A stretch of 64,000 nt of DNA, from NCBI RefSeq assembly GCF_004011695.2, contig NC_082423.1, positions 682,001 to 746,000 on the forward strand, given 5' to 3'. The stretch is from Ascochyta rabiei (lineage: Eukaryota > Ascomycota > Dothideomycetes > Pleosporales > Didymellaceae). Position 1 is the first letter of the stretch. The number at the start of each line of letters is the position of its first letter. A program made the position numbers and the translations under genes. A model generated the notes under the pieces. The model saw nothing but the letters and a program-made list of their open reading frames with translations. It was not told the origin of the DNA and made no database searches. Shown one piece after another: positions 1 through 11,100 of this stretch.

Positions 1-1
1 A

Positions 2-226
2 CCAGCTGATGCACGATCGGGGAACCCGCTCCGTTTTGTCGCGGTAGTCCATATGCCATGGTTCAATACACAGTCCAAGGAATTGGATTGGGGCCTCCAC
101 TGCCTTGGCTGCAAAAAATCCAGTCGTGGCCCCCTTCACTACCGCCGACGATTCTGGGCAGCTTCATTTGACGATCATATAAGACAATACGGGACTATCA
201 AAAACGGCAGCCATATGTCAGCTTAG
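2..226 (+). CDS. 3' end of an orphan fungal protein, cut by the window edge
   Basis: A reading frame is open from base 2 to a TAG at 224-226 and gives 74 residues with no start of its own, so it should continue to the left of the window. The translation is not low-complexity. It has a CLGCKKSS segment followed by YRRRFWAASFDDHIRQYG and a GSH near the end, a Cys-pair plus basic/aromatic tail that I associate with C-termini of small orphan proteins in Pleosporales-like fungi. No function can be given. The codon use looks like that of the genes on the right of the window, not of the RIPed block. It could still be a chance open frame. The next 740 bp hold no convincing gene. Confidence 0.45.
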   Translation, partial: PADARSGNPLRFVAVVHMPWFNTQSKELDWGLHCLGCKKSSRGPLHYRRRFWAASFDDHIRQYGTIKNGSHMSA

Positions 227-971
227 AATTTTGGGAGGTTGACCCCTATGGCTGGGCAGTTGAGATCGCGATTATAATTCCGCCTCGTAATTATCCTTTG
301 CAAGGGGTTCATTTGCAATATGAAGCTCAGCGCCGCATTTCATCTTTCCCTGGCTTCACCATGTGCGTTTTGCACATGTGGCTCGAGTCCACAAGTCGAA
401 TCAAAGTGACCGGTTCACATTGACGGAATTCTTCCCACTTCCTGCAACCGCATGTATAGTAACGGTAATCTTGCTCGCACATCCTCCTTCTAAAAAACCC
501 TTAGTCGTTGCAATGCATTGTTTGCGCCGCTAAGTGCTTACAAGGCATTGACTGAAAACCTAGGCACTGGTATGTCGTGAGTCGCGATAGAGGCAAGCGC
601 GCTCTTATATTCTTCATGGAAATCGCTGAGACTTGGTTGAAATGACTTTTTGATATTGACAATACGGCAATCGCTGTTGAATGAGCATGTTGAACGATCG
701 TTGAGCGACAATTTATAGTCCTGTCCCTTTCGCGTTCCGCTGTTACGATCAAATCTTCTCTGCAGGCGCGCGCTCCTCTATCACTGCACAATGACGTCTT
801 CAATCACAGCGGCAAGATACGCTGTTCCATGATTGGTTGCTGGAGGGCGTTCATCCCCGGAAGAGTCGGCAATTGAACGCCACGGCGGCTATGCAATGAA
901 GAAGGGTTTGACGAGACATCATCTATGAAAGCAACGAAAAATTCCTGCAACTCTAATACAATTTCAGTGCA
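227..971. other. Intergenic DNA, no supported gene
   Basis: Base composition is ordinary. A second frame is open from about 166 to 423 (it includes FWEVDPYGWAVEIAII) but has no start or partner exon I can support; it might be part of a decayed gene. Two minus-strand frames of 100 and 67 codons at 501-1007 lack family features and are treated as chance. The 5' flank of the kinase-like gene lies at the right end. Confidence 0.4.
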
Positions 972-1781
972 ATGATGCTCGACTCTCCATGCATTCGCGT
1001 CCTTCAAGCAAGCGTCGATCCGGATGGTGATAGCGATTTCAGAATCCTGGTCAACGATTCGGTCAAATACATCACTGTAGACGCAGGTCTTTTTGGGCTT
1101 GATGAAATGTGTTTTGGTCCTTCGTTGATCAGCCTATTACCTCCTCTTCCTCCAGGCGAATGGACCCAAGCCCGTGTGAGCCGCGATCCTGTAGCCAGCA
1201 TTGCCCGCTTCACTGTTGCCTCAGAAACAACACTCCCAGGGATCACGAGTGTTTGGCACCCCACTCGCGTCAATCATCTGGATCTTGAGTTCGGCACAAA
1301 ACTGCGTTCGAACGTTTACGAGGCCACATCTAAGCGGTTCCCTCTCAAGGTGGTTGCAAAGTTTGCTCGATTTCCGTGGGAGATCCCCAGGCTTCAGGCA
1401 GAGACAGAGGCATACAGATGGATAGAGGGCCACCAGATTGGTCCAAAATTTCTTGGTCACTTGACAGAAGGGGCAAGGGTCATCGGTTTCGTCATGGCTT
1501 GCATCGCCGACTGCCGACCGGCCGCTTTGGAAGACTACAAGACCTGTCGCTCAGCGTTGATGAAGTTGCACAGGCTTGCAATCAAACACGGAGACATCAA
1601 CAAACATAATTTCCTCATCCGTCGGGAAATTGCTTTTCTTGTTGATTTCGAAAACTCTTCGCAGACAACAGAGACCAAGGAACTGGAACTTGAGCTTCAG
1701 TGTTTGCAGGACTCCCTAAAGGACGCTTCTCACAGAGGGGGTAAACGTGTAGAGACGGCCACCGGAGCGTACACTCAGTAA
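972..1781 (+). CDS. Protein-kinase-like protein, fungal orphan subfamily
   Basis: A single-exon frame of 269 residues. The C-terminal two thirds look like a shortened protein-kinase-like fold: a VVAKFARF strand with Lys130 in the place of the ATP-binding lysine, an ETEAYRW helix (Glu143-Glu145 area), and HGDINKHNFLI at 206-216 as the catalytic loop (Asp208, Asn213). LVDFENS follows at 223-229, where the metal-binding DFG reads DFE. The segment between, with IGPKFLGHLTE and RVIGFVM, is typical of a family of small fungal kinase-like proteins with no settled function. The missing glycine-rich loop and the altered DFG leave open whether it phosphorylates protein, phosphorylates a small molecule, or is a pseudokinase. 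ATG codons lie at 972 and 975; the first was taken. It is the last intact gene before the transposon island, about 500 bp away. Confidence 0.7.
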   Translation: MMLDSPCIRVLQASVDPDGDSDFRILVNDSVKYITVDAGLFGLDEMCFGPSLISLLPPLPPGEWTQARVSRDPVASIARFTVASETTLPGITSVWHPTRVNHLDLEFGTKLRSNVYEATSKRFPLKVVAKFARFPWEIPRLQAETEAYRWIEGHQIGPKFLGHLTEGARVIGFVMACIADCRPAALEDYKTCRSALMKLHRLAIKHGDINKHNFLIRREIAFLVDFENSSQTTETKELELELQCLQDSLKDASHRGGKRVETATGAYTQ

Positions 1782-2274
1782 CGTGGTTGGACGCTTATGG
1801 TTTCGAATATGGAATTGATGGAGGACTAGTGCGGCGGGTCTGGAAGCTCTATCAGGTGTGCGTACGCAGTCTGGTATGCATTGTGGTGAAACCTTTTGAC
1901 TGTTCAGGTACAGTTCATAGCTTGGAAGTCAGGAACCTATATGACATCCAAGAACACTAAGTTATCATTGAGTATCAGATGTTGCACGACAAGGAAGTTC
2001 GACTCCAAAGTATGTCTATTGTCTCCGTCTAACGCGTTCCTACAGAATGCTGTGTGAATTAATTACTTCTACCTACCATTTCCCTCAATTTCTCACATGA
2101 AAGCTGACGATCGGCTGGAAATTAAATATGGCCGAGATGTTAACAAACGGAAGATCGATGTGCGTTGGCGATTGTGCTATATAACTACTGTATCACCCTA
2201 ACCCTACAGGAATAGAGCATACAACCCTGCGACTAGACCTAGCGCAATCGCAGACCTTGCATAAATATTAACTG
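1782..2274. other. 3' flank of the kinase-like gene up to the transposon island
   Basis: No open frame of note and no RNA gene recognised. Composition drifts toward AT in the last 200 bases. It ends in the GTTTA target duplication at 2275-2279 that marks the left edge of E1. Confidence 0.5.
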
Positions 2275-2279
2275 GTTTA

Positions 2280-2575
2280 TGTAACGCACCAGTCTTCCAA
2301 AGCCTTGTCCGATTCCTCTCTGACTTATTACTGACTCGGTGCCGTTACATCCGTGTCCACCCCACACCCTAGGCCAGTACTCTAATTCTTCCTAACTCTT
2401 ATAAGGTATAAAAGGTATAAGGTTAATAGGTATAGAGAGCTAGTTTTTAAGTATTCTTTTATATAAGACCTATAGGAATAGAACAATTCTCTATATAAAC
2501 TATTCTAGTGCTCTTATATACCATATAGCAGATACCTATATCTCTTAGAGACTTCTATTATCCTACGTTATTATA
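2280..2575 (+). repeat. 5' LTR of E1
   Basis: This 296-bp LTR aligns without net length change to 37905-38200 and closely to 38271-38568; shared landmarks include CACACCCTAGGC, TATAAGGTATAAAA and AGACCTATAGGAATAG. The first 130 bases keep more GC than the rest. Differences are C/T and G/A. TATAAGGTATAAAAGG may have been its TATA region. It is preceded by GTTTA. Confidence 0.9.
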
Positions 2576-3300
2576 TTATACTTAAAAACTTATCCTACTT
2601 AATAATAGCTTCTAAATAATATTATAAAATTGTTAAGTTATTTCAAGTACCTCTAGATTTAGATCCCTTATAGTTACAAACTAAGACTAGGTCCTAATTA
2701 TTATTTAAAATAATAGTTAGGATTCTAGAGACCTTCTAGCAACTAAAGCCTTTAGGTTTAGAATTTCCTACAACTTACTACTCTAGGATTTCCTTTAGAA
2801 AAAGCTGTGTTAGATTATACTAAGATAAACATTTAGAAATTATTAAGAACCTACCTAAATTAGATTATTACTAATATTAGGCACTACTAACCCTAGTGTA
2901 AAGAAACCTATTAGAAGATCTACTAGGATTTAGGCAACTATGCCTCCTAAAGGATTAGCTAATAAACTACTTACTAAAAGTAAATTAGATAAGGACTTAG
3001 ATTAGGATAGGCTGCGTATAGAGATAGACTAACTATAGTCTAAAATAGCTAGGCTTTAAGCATAAACCTCTCTATATAAAGATAATTCTATACCTACTAC
3101 TAAGTCCCCCTAACTTACTTAGAGATTTAGTTCTCTAAGCCCTATTTATACCTCTAGGCTTAGTAAACAAACTCTAACTATTAATAAATCAAGTAATAGT
3201 AAAGAACCTACCTTTAAATAGTAGCAAGCCTTAATTTACAACTAACTTAATATTAATTTAGATTACTATTCTATAGAGAGAGCCTGTATAGCCCTAGTAT
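2576..3300 (+). pseudogene. E1 leader and start of gag (broken)
   Basis: Directly after the 5' LTR. A candidate gag start is the ATG at 2940 (MPPKGLANKLLTKSK), read on with frequent TAG/TAA stops through ERACIALV to 3300, where E2 interrupts. The frame can be picked up again at 17613 in E1's next piece. No function remains. Confidence 0.6.
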
Positions 3301-3555
3301 TGTTCCAGTATAAGTATTAAAGCATCTTGTTAGCAGGCACATTAGGAAGGATACTTATTATTATCATTGTTAAGGGTTAAAGAGATAGGTGATACAGTAG
3401 TTAAATACTATAAGTATGTGTTTCTAGTTGTTGTTGTAGGTGTTGTGCCTTAACAGTTCCTGTTAAGGTCTCTTATACCCTTCTGCCAGCCAGATTACGT
3501 ACACTAGCTAAGTATTCTAGTTCTTACTAAGGCAGTTACTGTATACACTAGTATA
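3301..3555 (-). repeat. E2 LTR, left copy (3' LTR)
   Basis: 255 bp. Paired with 17358-17612 at a constant offset of 14057. Ends differ only by transitions: this copy ends GTATACACTAGTATA where the other has GTGTGCACCGGCACA, a clear RIP contrast. The minus-strand purine tract abuts its right side. Confidence 0.9.
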
Positions 3556-3571
3556 AACCTCCCCCCCTTAA

Positions 3572-5019
3572 GAGCTTAGCCCTATTAAGCAAATAAACTA
3601 AGTTAAAACTAAACTCTAAACTAATCACTAACCCCCCTTATTACTCCGCTCGTTCCTTTCCCTTGCTACTTTCCTGTTTCTGCAATCTTGTTAAGGCCCT
3701 AGTTTCCTAAGTAGGTTATTAACTAGAGTCTCCTAATAGCTTTAGGGTAGTAAAGTCTAGTACATATCTTAATAAACCCTAGTCTAAGGCACTGCCTAAT
3801 TTATATATTATCTAGGTAGTAGCCTCTATTACTTTAACAGTTAGACTGTTAAATAACTTATTAAGAGTACCCTCTTGTGTATGCTGTCTGTCCTATAACT
3901 CCTATCTTTTCTTATATTCTAGTACTACTCTATTATTAGTAAAGAAGGATTAATTAGGGATACCTAACTCTTTATTAGCCCTAAAGCAATATTTCTTAGA
4001 CATCTTTACCTACTGCTAATGCCTCTTTACTATAGCAACGTTGTTGTCCCTGCTCTTCTAAAGAAACTTTATAAGTTCCTTGTTATTAAGACTAAAAATA
4101 CAGAGTATCTCTTGCTAGACTAGGTAAGAGTTATACTAAGCCTAGCAATAGATAGCTTTAGAAATCTAGGATGAGAAAGTTAGCTCTATATCTGTTAGGA
4201 AAGTATAGGGAGCACTACTATACTTATTTAAATAACCTAATAGTAATAAGGGTCCTAGCGTAAGTATCTAATAAGAACTAGTAATGTCCTTGTATAATCC
4301 TATCTCTAGAATCTCTATAGTTTCTCTATCCTCTGTAACTAGCACGTACTAAGGGAGTATAGTTTAGCGTCTTATTATAGATAGTCTAGTAGACCTATGT
4401 AGCAGTGCTAGGTAGGAGATCCTAACGTCCCTATACTTACAAGGATACTTCTTCTACTTAGCACCTACTACGTCTTATGCTAACTTAGGGTAGTTAACTG
4501 TATCTACCTACCCCTTAATATAACTATTACGTTGTTTAATTCTATTATCTTTCTTCTAAGCTAAGTATTCTAGAACTAAATTATAGAAGCCTTCTAGAGT
4601 AATAGTGTAGTTGTCTTTATCTTTATTATTAAAGGATACTAAGCCCTATATTATGTCTATTCCTCTACCTAACTCTATAGCGTTATAGAGGTTGCAATCT
4701 ACGTGCTTAAAGAACATCTAATCTCTAGGCTTAGTGTATTTAGTGTAGTATAGGTAGGAGATTAATTTAGTTTATTAATAGAGTACTGTATAGTAAAGCT
4801 AGTACTGTAGATTAACTCTTACTAGCTGTTAGATAACAGAGTAGTATATAATCTTACACTACCCCAGGTTACTTTTACTATACTTTATATAAGTATAGTA
4901 GTTATATATATTAAAGTATTTATCTACTATTTTCTAGAGTTCTAGATTGTTTTAGAACATAGAGGCAAACACAGAGACTATAATAGTGCCTTTCTAGTTT
5001 AGACTGTCTGCCTACGCTG
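3572..5019. other. E2 internal DNA, no recognisable coding remnant
   Basis: AT-rich and stop-saturated in all frames, TpA-rich. It lies between E2's polypurine tract and the foldback repeat. I see no motif that assigns it to a protein. Confidence 0.4.
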
Positions 5020-6116
5020 GCAAAAGGGTAGGGGGTACCCCGGGGTTGGGTAGGGGTTGGGTACGGTCCGCACGGACCAGGGGTAGGGGTAGGGTAGGGG
5101 TAGGGTCCACATAGGGTAGGGGTAGGGTAGGGTCCGCACGGATGTTGGGTAGGGGTAGGGTAGGGGTACCTCTAGCGTGGGGTAGGGGTAGGGTACGGTC
5201 TGCACGGACCAGGGGTAGGGGTAGGGTAGGGTAGGGTTTGGGGTAGGGTCTAAAGGGAAGAGGTAGGCCTAAGTAGGGCCCGTAGGTGTCGGCATGTAAC
5301 TCTTTAACTAAAGCAATTATTGCAAAACTTTGTACAACAAAAATGTAGAGTAAAACGAGCGCTTTTAAACGGTCCATATACCGTGAGATTCCGATCAAAA
5401 CTGGTAGAGTTACAGCAGTTGTTGTGTAAATCCTAGGTTGTTACTACGTAGGCCTACGTAACAACTGCTCTAGCTCTACCAGTTCTAATCGGAATCTCAC
5501 AGTATATGGGCCATTTGAAAGCGCTCGTCTTGCTCTACAATTTTCTATTACAAGGTTTTGCAATAACTGCTTTAGTTAAAGTGTTGGATGCCAACACCTA
5601 CGGGCCCTACTTAGGCCTACCTCTTCCCTACCTCTACCCCTACCTGTAACTCTTACAGTAAAGCAGCTATTAAGAAATTTTGTACTAGAAAGATATAGAA
5701 CACGAAGAGCGCTTTCAAACAGTCTTTATTCCGTGAGATTCCGATCAAAACTGGTAGAGCTAGAGCAGTTGTTACGTAGGCCTACGTAGTAACAACCTAG
5801 GATTTACACAACAACTGCTGTAACTCTACCAGTTTTGATCGGAATCTCACAGTATATGGACCGTGTAAAAGCGCCTGCCTTGCTCTACAGCTTTGTAGTA
5901 CAAAGTTTTGCAATAACTGCTTTAGGTAAAGAGTTGGACGCTGACACCTACCCTACCCAACCCCTACCTAACCCCTACCTAACCCCTACCCGTACCCCAT
6001 GTAGACCCTACCCTACCCCTACCCTCTTAGCATGGAATTAGCGTGGGTAGGGGTAGGGTAGGGTAGGGGTACATCACGTGATGTACCCTACCCCTACCCA
6101 ACCCCTACCCTTTTGC
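5020..6116. repeat. Foldback element with G-rich minisatellite arms and two inner palindromes
   Basis: The left end GCAAAAGGGTAGGGG (5020) returns as its reverse complement ending at 6116. The left arm (5029-5260) is built from GGGGTAGGGTAGGG-type units with CGCACGGA spacers; the right arm (5945-6110) is the C-rich mirror. Between them a conserved segment occurs four times in alternating orientation: GAGATTCCGATCAAAACTGG at about 5383 and 5736 and its complement at about 5480 and 5826. Two perfect cores TACGTAGGCCTACGTA centre at 5452/5453 and near 5780. Unlike its surroundings it is GC-rich. The long proline/leucine/tyrosine frames on its minus strand are products of the repeat. No transposase is seen. 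Confidence 0.8.
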
Positions 6117-6308
6117 TACTATATGTCTGCCTTAGCTTAAAAATGTTAAGATAGGTGCCTAGAGATAAAGTTGCTCTAGTTAAGGTTAAGTACTGTAGGA
6201 ACTAGGCAGAATTAATAGGACTGTAGACTATCTATTGTGTTTAGTGTACAGAGCTGCTCTTAAAACAGAATCCTAGTTTTTAGGTTGCTTCTCTACTTCC
6301 CCTAGCTA

Positions 6309-8171
6309 ACGTATTCAACGGGTGAGTCGGCCACACGGGCGAGTCGGCCACTCTGCCAAGACCACACCAACATTCTACCCTATTATGGCTTGCATTAGCC
6401 CATATTGGCATTGTTTATAGTAGTACAGTATATAATATTATTTAGTAACACCTTCTTTAGGCTTTTTACACGTGCGCAAGTTATGCCCTACGTTGTGGCA
6501 CTTTTTACAGCGTCTTTAGGTTACCTTACCTCCTTTAACACATACTTGCTTCCTTGCCTTCTTACTATTACTACGCGCCCTAAACTTAGTTAGAGTAGTT
6601 AATTAAAGGCCTTCCTTGGCTGTTAGGACTCCCTCCTGCTGTAACTGCTTTCTTTTATGCGATTTACGTCGCATAGCAGCCTTATTTGCTGCTTAAAGCC
6701 TAGTAATCTCCCTTTAAGCTAACACTAGCTTATGCGCTACTATAGCTGCGCCTTTAGCAAGCTTTTTAAAGGCCTTAACTATTAAAGTTAGTAAGCTGCT
6801 TGCATGCCTTTAAATCCTCTCTTAAACCAGCGTTAATTGCGACCCTAATTGCAGGGTAGTGCTTAGGGTTTAGGACTGCTAGGGCTTATCTTCTATAGTA
6901 GGTAGCGGTAGGGTACGTAGGCGGACATCAAGACCTATTATAACCCGTTCTAGGTTAAAGGGGACTATTCTAGCGCCTTAGAAGCCTCCTTAGATATTAC
7001 TAGAAGTAAATGTCTCCTTATAGGCGTCTATAAAGCATAGTAGGAACTTAGTTTTAGTAATATAAGTAATGTAGTTGCGTATAAGATTCTTAGCTTAGCG
7101 CCTATATACCTTCTTTAGAGGGGCAAAATAACCTATATCTAGTAGTTGTAAGAGGTGAGATAAGTGTAGAGGCATATATAGTGTAATAATGTTTACTTCC
7201 TTACAGTATTGTTAGAAGTTAAGGGAGTTATAGCTCTTGTAGCTATTAATAAGGAGCAGCTAGTACACTTCTTAGGTGCGCGTCTTTGTATAGGCATTAA
7301 AGTGCTTTAACTAGTCTAGACTAAGCTTGTTAGTAGTCTATCCGTTCTTAGAGACTCTAATAACCCAGTTATAGGGCAGGTTGTCCTCTTTATACCAGGC
7401 AGAGAGGTAGTTACAGCCTTTAAAGATAATAAAGGGTAGAATAGCCTACCCTGTGCCATTAATGCCCTGTATAACCGTTGTCTACTCTTAATTGCCCTGC
7501 TGCACTGCCTTTAGCCGTCCTTAACGCTCTAAACCTGTAATAACTGCTCCTGCAGATATCTAGCCTATTATAAAGCCTGTCTTATTAAAGTTGTATGTGT
7601 TATTATCCTAGATGCTATACTTAGCTTTAATATTTGCTATAAGCCTAAACCAGCCTTGTATAATCTCTAGATCCTTACAGAGGGCTCTCTTGTAGTTATA
7701 CTTGCGATTAAACTTTACTTTAAGGTTAGGGCGGCGCTTAATAAATGTATTAGGCCAGTTTATGCTAACATAGCCTATATTGCGCTTAGTACGCAAAGAA
7801 TTAGCTATATTAGCTACAGCAGCTAGCTAAGGGGCAAATCCTTGTGCATCTAGCTTAAGAATGTACTTAGCAATTACATCCTCCTTAGTCTAATCTATAT
7901 TCTGTTAACTTAGCGTATAATAAGCTTGTGCAGGTTATCCTGTGTATTAATTATGTAGTGTGCTGTGAGGCGCGTTGTATATGGCTGCAGCGCGTCATAT
8001 AGTAAGGTTTGCGTCTTATTTAAGTGCCTAGAGCGTAAGCTGTATTGCAGCCTCTTTTAAGGGCGTAGGTTTATGTTGTTGTTGAGTTATTGCGTTATAA
8101 GGTAGAATGTTGGTGTGGTCTTGGCAGAGTGGCCGACTCGCCCGTGTGGCCGACTCACCCGTTGAATACGT
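6309..8171 (-). mobile_element. P1: Fot1/pogo-type DNA transposon with 71-bp perfect inverted repeats
   Basis: The ends ACGTATTCAACGGGTGAGTC (6309) and its complement (to 8171) extend as perfect 71-bp inverted repeats, 6309-6379 and 8101-8171, flanked by TA on both sides (6307-6308, 8172-8173), the pogo/Tc1-mariner target duplication. Each end carries GAGTCGGCCAC twice. The body (1.86 kb) encodes a transposase remnant on the minus strand. Its stop and TpA density is lower than in E2, and the ends look unmutated, so it is probably younger than E2. Confidence 0.9.
7608..7796 (-). pseudogene. P1 transposase fragment (CENP-B/HTH and start of DDE region)
   Basis: The longest surviving open piece (62 codons) of the P1 transposase. 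NWPNTFIKRRPNLKVKFNRK followed by YKRALCKDLEIIQGWF resembles the stretch in Fot1/pogo transposases where the Tc5-type helix-turn-helix precedes the catalytic DDE domain. Frames up and down are broken by TAG/TAA. A related truncated copy (P4) lies at 39026-39472. Confidence 0.75.
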
Positions 8172-11100
8172 TAGTCTTATTCTTATACATTAGCATAAGC
8201 AGGTTAGATATTATAGTAGTGTTAAGAGTGTAGACTAGCAGGCTAAGTTTACTAGCAGTGTACTAGGAATAAGGAAAGTAAACTTATAATAGGTTAACTA
8301 TGTAGTAGGTAATTATTCTTCTACTAGCACCTTTCTCCTTTTAAGTTTCTCCTCCCTTATAGCACTCTTAGACCTATACATCTAGGAGCTTTACACGCTC
8401 TAGATCCTTAAGGAGCTTCTAACTAATCTTTATGCAGAGGAAAATAAAGGCAGATTAGCTATTAGTGTATTTGCACTTAGCGCTATCCTAGATATTATTT
8501 ATTACGTCTTTACTAATTTCTACATCTTCCTGCATAGACTTAACATCTAATATTAATAGGTAATTAAACCTAGGGCTTATAACGTCTTAAAATAATCTAA
8601 ATTCTAATAGCCTAATTAACAATTATTCCCTAGTTTAATAGTCCTCTAGCACTAAAGTAACAGAGCTGAATTGCGTTCCTCTAGACTGTTAGTACTTATA
8701 AATTGCATCTATTGTGCAGCGCTGCTTTCCTGTTTTATTAACACCTAACTTAAAGGCTATCTAGTTAAGGTTGTTAGGTGTTGCAGACAATAGGTTTCTT
8801 TAGTGTTCTTATTTAATGCTTTTAATAACATCCTTAGGGAATCTGTTGCCTGTTAGGAATGGCTTTGTATTAGTCTATAGCCTTGTTAGAGTAAGGGATA
8901 ATCCCCCTAGCAAAACACTTAATTAGCCTGCAATCCTTATGCCTGTTACTAGCTTAGTAAGCAACTGTAACCTAGATAGTAATGCTAAAGGGGCTAGTGT
9001 CTAAACTTTGTTAAGAATATACTCTAGCGCTGCTTATATTAGTGTAAGGAAGTTTCTAGTGCCAAATATTATAGTATTTAATGCTACCTACTCCTAAGTA
9101 ATTCTTTCTTTTAGTAAGTAGGGTGTCCTAACACCTTTTAGGTTAAAGATTAGTGCTAGTAGTTAGGTCTTCTATAGTGTAAGTGCTTACATCTACTATT
9201 AGTATGTTTTTAAAGTTAGGTCTCTAGTTAGGCACACATCCTATTCTGCTACTTTTAGCTTTAGTACGCCTTTACCTAGTACTTTTACCTTTACTATAAG
9301 TAGGTGGTTCTTGTTGTTTAGGTGCGTAACAAAGTTTATTGTATCCTGCTAGAGCATATTAAGGGCTTAGTAGACTATATTCTAGTTACTTAAGTTACAG
9401 AACTTATCCTTCCTCTTTTATAGTATAGATAGGCGTTAGTAAATTACTAAGTTAATAAACTTAGTAAGGTTGTTAGCGTCTACTTAGTAGATATAATTTG
9501 TAATTAAGTTAAGTGTTATATGCTCTATAGCAGACTGTAGGCAGTATAGTGTTACTACGTTTACTAGAATATTTTTGCTATTCTTTTTTTTGCAGATGTA
9601 CTTTATAGCTTATACTATTTCTGTTATCTTCCTCTAGTTATAGTCTGTTACTAATTAGATTGCTAGTTATTAACTATTAAAGTTGCTTATGCCTCTGTAT
9701 TGTGTAACTAGGTTTAGGGTTTACTAGATAATGTCTGATATTAAGTGTATTATAGCTGCTAATTTGTTAAACTTAGTAACTGCTGCACTTATCTAGAAGT
9801 TAAGCCTTTCCCTTTGCGCCTGTAGCTCTCCTTAAGTAATCTCTATTATAAACGAGCTAAATGTAGATCCCTCTATGTATAGCATTAGGATATTAGCAAC
9901 CTTAGTAATGTCCTTACTTTTAATAGCCTTTAAGACTAATAACTACCGCACTACCCCCTCTCCTAGTTCTAGCTCTTTCTATACAATTGCCCTTTACTAT
10001 AATATTGTAATTTTTATATATAGTTAAGTAGATATAAAGAAGTTACAAGCTACTGTTATAAGGGGGAGAGTTAGAAGTAATAGGGTAGCTCTGTTTAAGA
10101 GTGCTCTAGGCAGCTGTAGGCCCGCTTTTCTTCTGCGCTTTTACTTGCTATTTGTGTTTTTTACTTACTATTTGTAGTTTTACTTACTTACTTTTACTTG
10201 CTATAATTATTAATTGTTTATAAACAGTTGTTTTAGTTATAAGCTGTTAGCTTGCACCTTTCTCTATACTTAGTAAGTGCCTAGGCTAAGTTACTTTTGC
10301 TAGCGTTAAGTTTCAGCTAATTAGGAGTTAACTAGTAAGACCTAGCAACTGCTAATTAGCTTGTGGCTTTGGCGGTTAGGACGTTACCCCCCTATCTTCA
10401 GCAGTCCGTCCTATAGACTGCACTGCTATTCCTTATTCTTAGAGTCTAAATTAGATAAGTTATTATATATCTTATATTGCAGTTTTTTGTACTATGTAAG
10501 AGGTTAAGGATAGATTTTAATGCTTAGTAAATTATAATTAGTAGGTGCTCTTCCCTTGCCTGCTAGAATAGGGGTGCTTAAACTCTTAGCAGCCTTACTT
10601 TATCTACTCTGTAGAAACATACCCTTATAGTTTTAATTCTAGGTATCTTCTCTCTATACCTTTATAAGTCCCTTCTCTTCTAACTAAATATCCTCTAGTA
10701 AATGCTTACAGAACTTCTTTATTCTCTACCCTAGTACTATATATAGCATACTAGTTCTGTCTAGGTCTTTAAGTAAATAGGTGCCCCTATCTAGCTGTGT
10801 TCTGTTAAGTAACACTTAGTATAGCCTAAGCTACTTCTTTCTTAACTTCTTATCTCTAGATATGTTAATTTGTCCTACTAAGTCCTACAGTAGAACTAGG
10901 TCTCTAGGGTTAATCTGCTTATACTAAACTTTGTTGTTATTATCCTAATATTTCTTTTTTAATGCTTTTAGTTAATTAGTTATGCTAACTACATCTTTTA
11001 GGAACTAATCCTAAAGATCTAACTACATAGCTCTAATTGCGAGTAGTTAAGCTCTGTTCCTAACCTTCTAGAATAGTAGTGTTTGCTATGTTAGTAGTAA

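Noticed and set aside
4999..5398. Minus-strand frames of 68 and 128 codons rich in LPLPYPYPT
   Set aside because: They are translations of the G-rich minisatellite and inner repeat of the foldback element; no stop arises because the unit lacks TAG/TAA on that strand.
5029..6110. Internal telomere array
   Set aside because: The units are GGGTAGG/GGGGTAG, not TTAGGG; RIP transitions cannot turn one into the other, and the arms mirror each other as in a foldback element.
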